A stretch of 64,000 nt of DNA, taken from positions 117,306,051 to 117,370,050 of the forward strand of contig JASEVX010000003.1 of assembly GCA_031761405.1 (NCBI GenBank), in the 5' to 3' direction. A model generated the notes under the pieces. It did no database searches. It was not told the origin of the DNA and saw only the letters and a program-made list of their open reading frames with translations. Position numbers and translations under genes: made by a program. This document shows, piece after piece, positions 62,435 through 64,000 of this stretch. Source of the DNA: Serripes groenlandicus. Its lineage: Eukaryota; Mollusca; Bivalvia; Cardiida; Cardiidae. Positions within the stretch are counted from its first letter, which is position 1, and each line of letters opens with the position of its first letter.

Positions 62435-62759
62435 AATAAACCTTTCCCACTTTGAAGATGCATTTTGACACATCTACAGCAGCCGATTATGAGCACTTAC
62501 TTCTTTTGCCAAAACGCTTCAAAAGTCGTATAACTCTTTCCCACATATACACTTTCTGACGCCTCTGCAGCAGATGGCTTTTTGAAAACATAGTTACAAA
62601 AGAAGAAATTGCTCAAAACGAGCAATTTCTCCTTTTGCCACAATGTTTTCCACTTTTAGTCATAGGTTATCCATTCAATTATAGAGATTTTCTATTTTTT
62701 GACAAAATATGTTCAAAGTCGTCTGCTGCAGAATTGTCGTATGAGGGAACGGGTTAATG
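62435..62759 (-). mobile_element. Old fragment plus young TTAA foldback MITE
   Basis: 62435-62525 is an old scrap. 62528-62759 is a young copy with damaged left end (ATAACTCTTTCCCACATATA) and intact right end (GTATGAGGGAACGGGTTAA). Confidence 0.88.
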
Positions 62760-62816
62760 CAGTTGTGTGAAAATGTGTCTGAAAGAGGGAAAGGAACAGC
62801 ATACCAGGTGAACAAG

Positions 62817-64000
62817 TTAACCCTTTCCCACATACAAAAGGGAATACGTTAACAATGGACAGGGGTTAAGTGAATGTTAATTCATGAGTGGTTTGACCAC
62901 TTATTCATTCACTAACTATCTGACTCACTGGGCTCAGAGTATGCCCACACCTTGCGCCCCGGAGTATGGTCCCACCTTGAGCCCATTCACTGTATTGTCA
63001 ACCATCTTTACCAGATTCTTTTTCTTATCAGGACTGTTTTCAGAAGTTGTCTGACTTTCCTTGTTTTCACCTACATAATTTCCAAATCATCTGCAGCAAA
63101 TTTGTTGTATGTGGTTAAGGGTTAAAAGAATGCATATTTAGGTTTGTTGAAGAGAGATTTTACGTTTTATTTTTCTTAACTTAAAATTCTTTCTTTTTTT
63201 CACCAAAAACTGATTTATTGCTTTATTAAAATGTATCCAAATATCAAGAGACAACTGCTTTAGCTAAAATACATAAATAGAAAAAAAAAAACATGAATAA
63301 GTCTAATATAAATCAGTGTGTAAAATTGGGTTAAGCTGGCCAAAAGTTAATATTTCAAAGTAATTATCTGGACCAAAATGAAAACACATTCAAATATTTG
63401 TTCATTATCAAAAGCAATACATCAACTTTTTGCCCCAAAATCAGCCATTCCTGAATATAATTACTATTTACTTATGCCAAATTTAGCTCACAAAATAAGT
63501 TCAATGCAGGACCATCCTATGGTGTAACTACGCTCATTAAATTTAACGTGTTCCCATAATACACCACGTAATCACGAGTACCCGTTCAATGAAAAAAATG
63601 TCATAGCAATTTTACGCTTCAGTTACCTGTCAGGTTCAACTAGTACTCAGTCAGTAACAGGCCAGATATATCTGCTGATCAGATCAGACAAAGGTCTTGG
63701 GCTGAATGGGAAGGCTTATCAGATTGCCAGCCCCCTCATGTCAACAAAATATTGGGTTAAGATATTTTATAGGTGTAGATAAATGGCTCTGATTTAATCT
63801 GTTCTTGAACCATGACTCATGCGATTTAAAGCAATTCTTTAATCCACTTGATTGAAAGAGATTTTTACTTACAACAAATACATACATTAAAACCTTTCAG
63901 CTCGATTCATTTTATATAAATCTACACAAGTTTTCAGTGGTTTGAATGGATTTTCAATTCAAAAAATAAAAATAAATTTACACAATGTAATAATTGAACC
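62817..64000. other. Window end, AT-rich, mostly unannotated
   Basis: Contains MITE scraps at 62817-62870 (TTAACCCTTTCCCACATACAA) and 63030-63125 (right end GTATGTGGTTAAGGGTTAA). The remainder to 64000 shows no element or exon that I can support. Confidence 0.5.

Noticed and set aside
60..62759. Recurrent open frames ending in KKLSAAEASESVYMRERV or similar, seen at many positions on both strands
   Set aside because: They are translations of the young foldback element across its inner hairpin and right end. They recur only because the element does, start at chance ATGs and stop at its TTAA end. Not a gene family.

Overview
The window looks like nuclear DNA from an animal, most likely a mollusc and probably a bivalve. 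It is AT-rich and has intron-split genes with GT/AG splice sites, tRNA-derived SINEs ending in CAATCAATC, and tandem-repeat elements of the pearl/Helentron-like kind known from bivalves. The species itself is inferred. I see no bacterial-type genes, no CRISPR array, no genuine tRNA or rRNA gene, and no intact transposase or reverse transcriptase.

From 4.2 to 24.0 kb on the plus strand lies the 3' part of a TRPM2-type cation channel gene. I resolve eleven exons: S3-S4 (4242-4496), S5 and pore (5714-5888), S6 (7315-7471), a coiled-coil exon half hidden by a 200-N gap (8816-8838), then seven exons (15325-23983) encoding the rest of the coiled coil and a complete C-terminal NUDT9-homology (ADP-ribose) domain with stop codon. 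Reading phases agree at every junction I can test. The N-terminal half and S1-S2 lie upstream of the window, and the TRP-helix exon(s) are probably inside the gap. The Nudix box keeps its EF-x-EE core but has lost the neighbouring Gly, Glu and Arg positions. The 5' part of one NUDT9H exon, with its splice acceptor, is duplicated in tandem as an exact 140-bp repeat.

At 42.9-44.4 kb on the minus strand are the last two recognisable exons of a TALE-class homeobox gene (PYP loop, WFTNARRR third helix, Thr at position 50, stop codon 8 residues after the ARRR). Its 5' end is not resolved. A third, unidentified open segment (62057-62302, minus) may be a terminal exon.

The rest is dominated by repeats. 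The main one is a roughly 170-250 bp foldback element flanked by TTAA, with CCCTTTCCC/GGGAAAGGG ends and nested inverted repeats, resembling a piggyBac-type MITE. I hand-counted more than 60 full or partial copies, about a fifth of the window. They occur in both orientations, in an old and a young subfamily, in chains that share one TTAA, directly beside exon ends and in the TRPM2 3' UTR. The arms of the inner hairpin change together between copies. Other repeats are a second palindromic MITE (CAGAG...TAGATAAGGGG ends), a 267-bp MITE with 35-bp ends, three SINE types, and several tandem-monomer elements. Two of the latter form a large inverted pair (28.8-29.9 and 31.5-32.3 kb) carrying arrays of perfect DR1 nuclear-receptor-like motifs.
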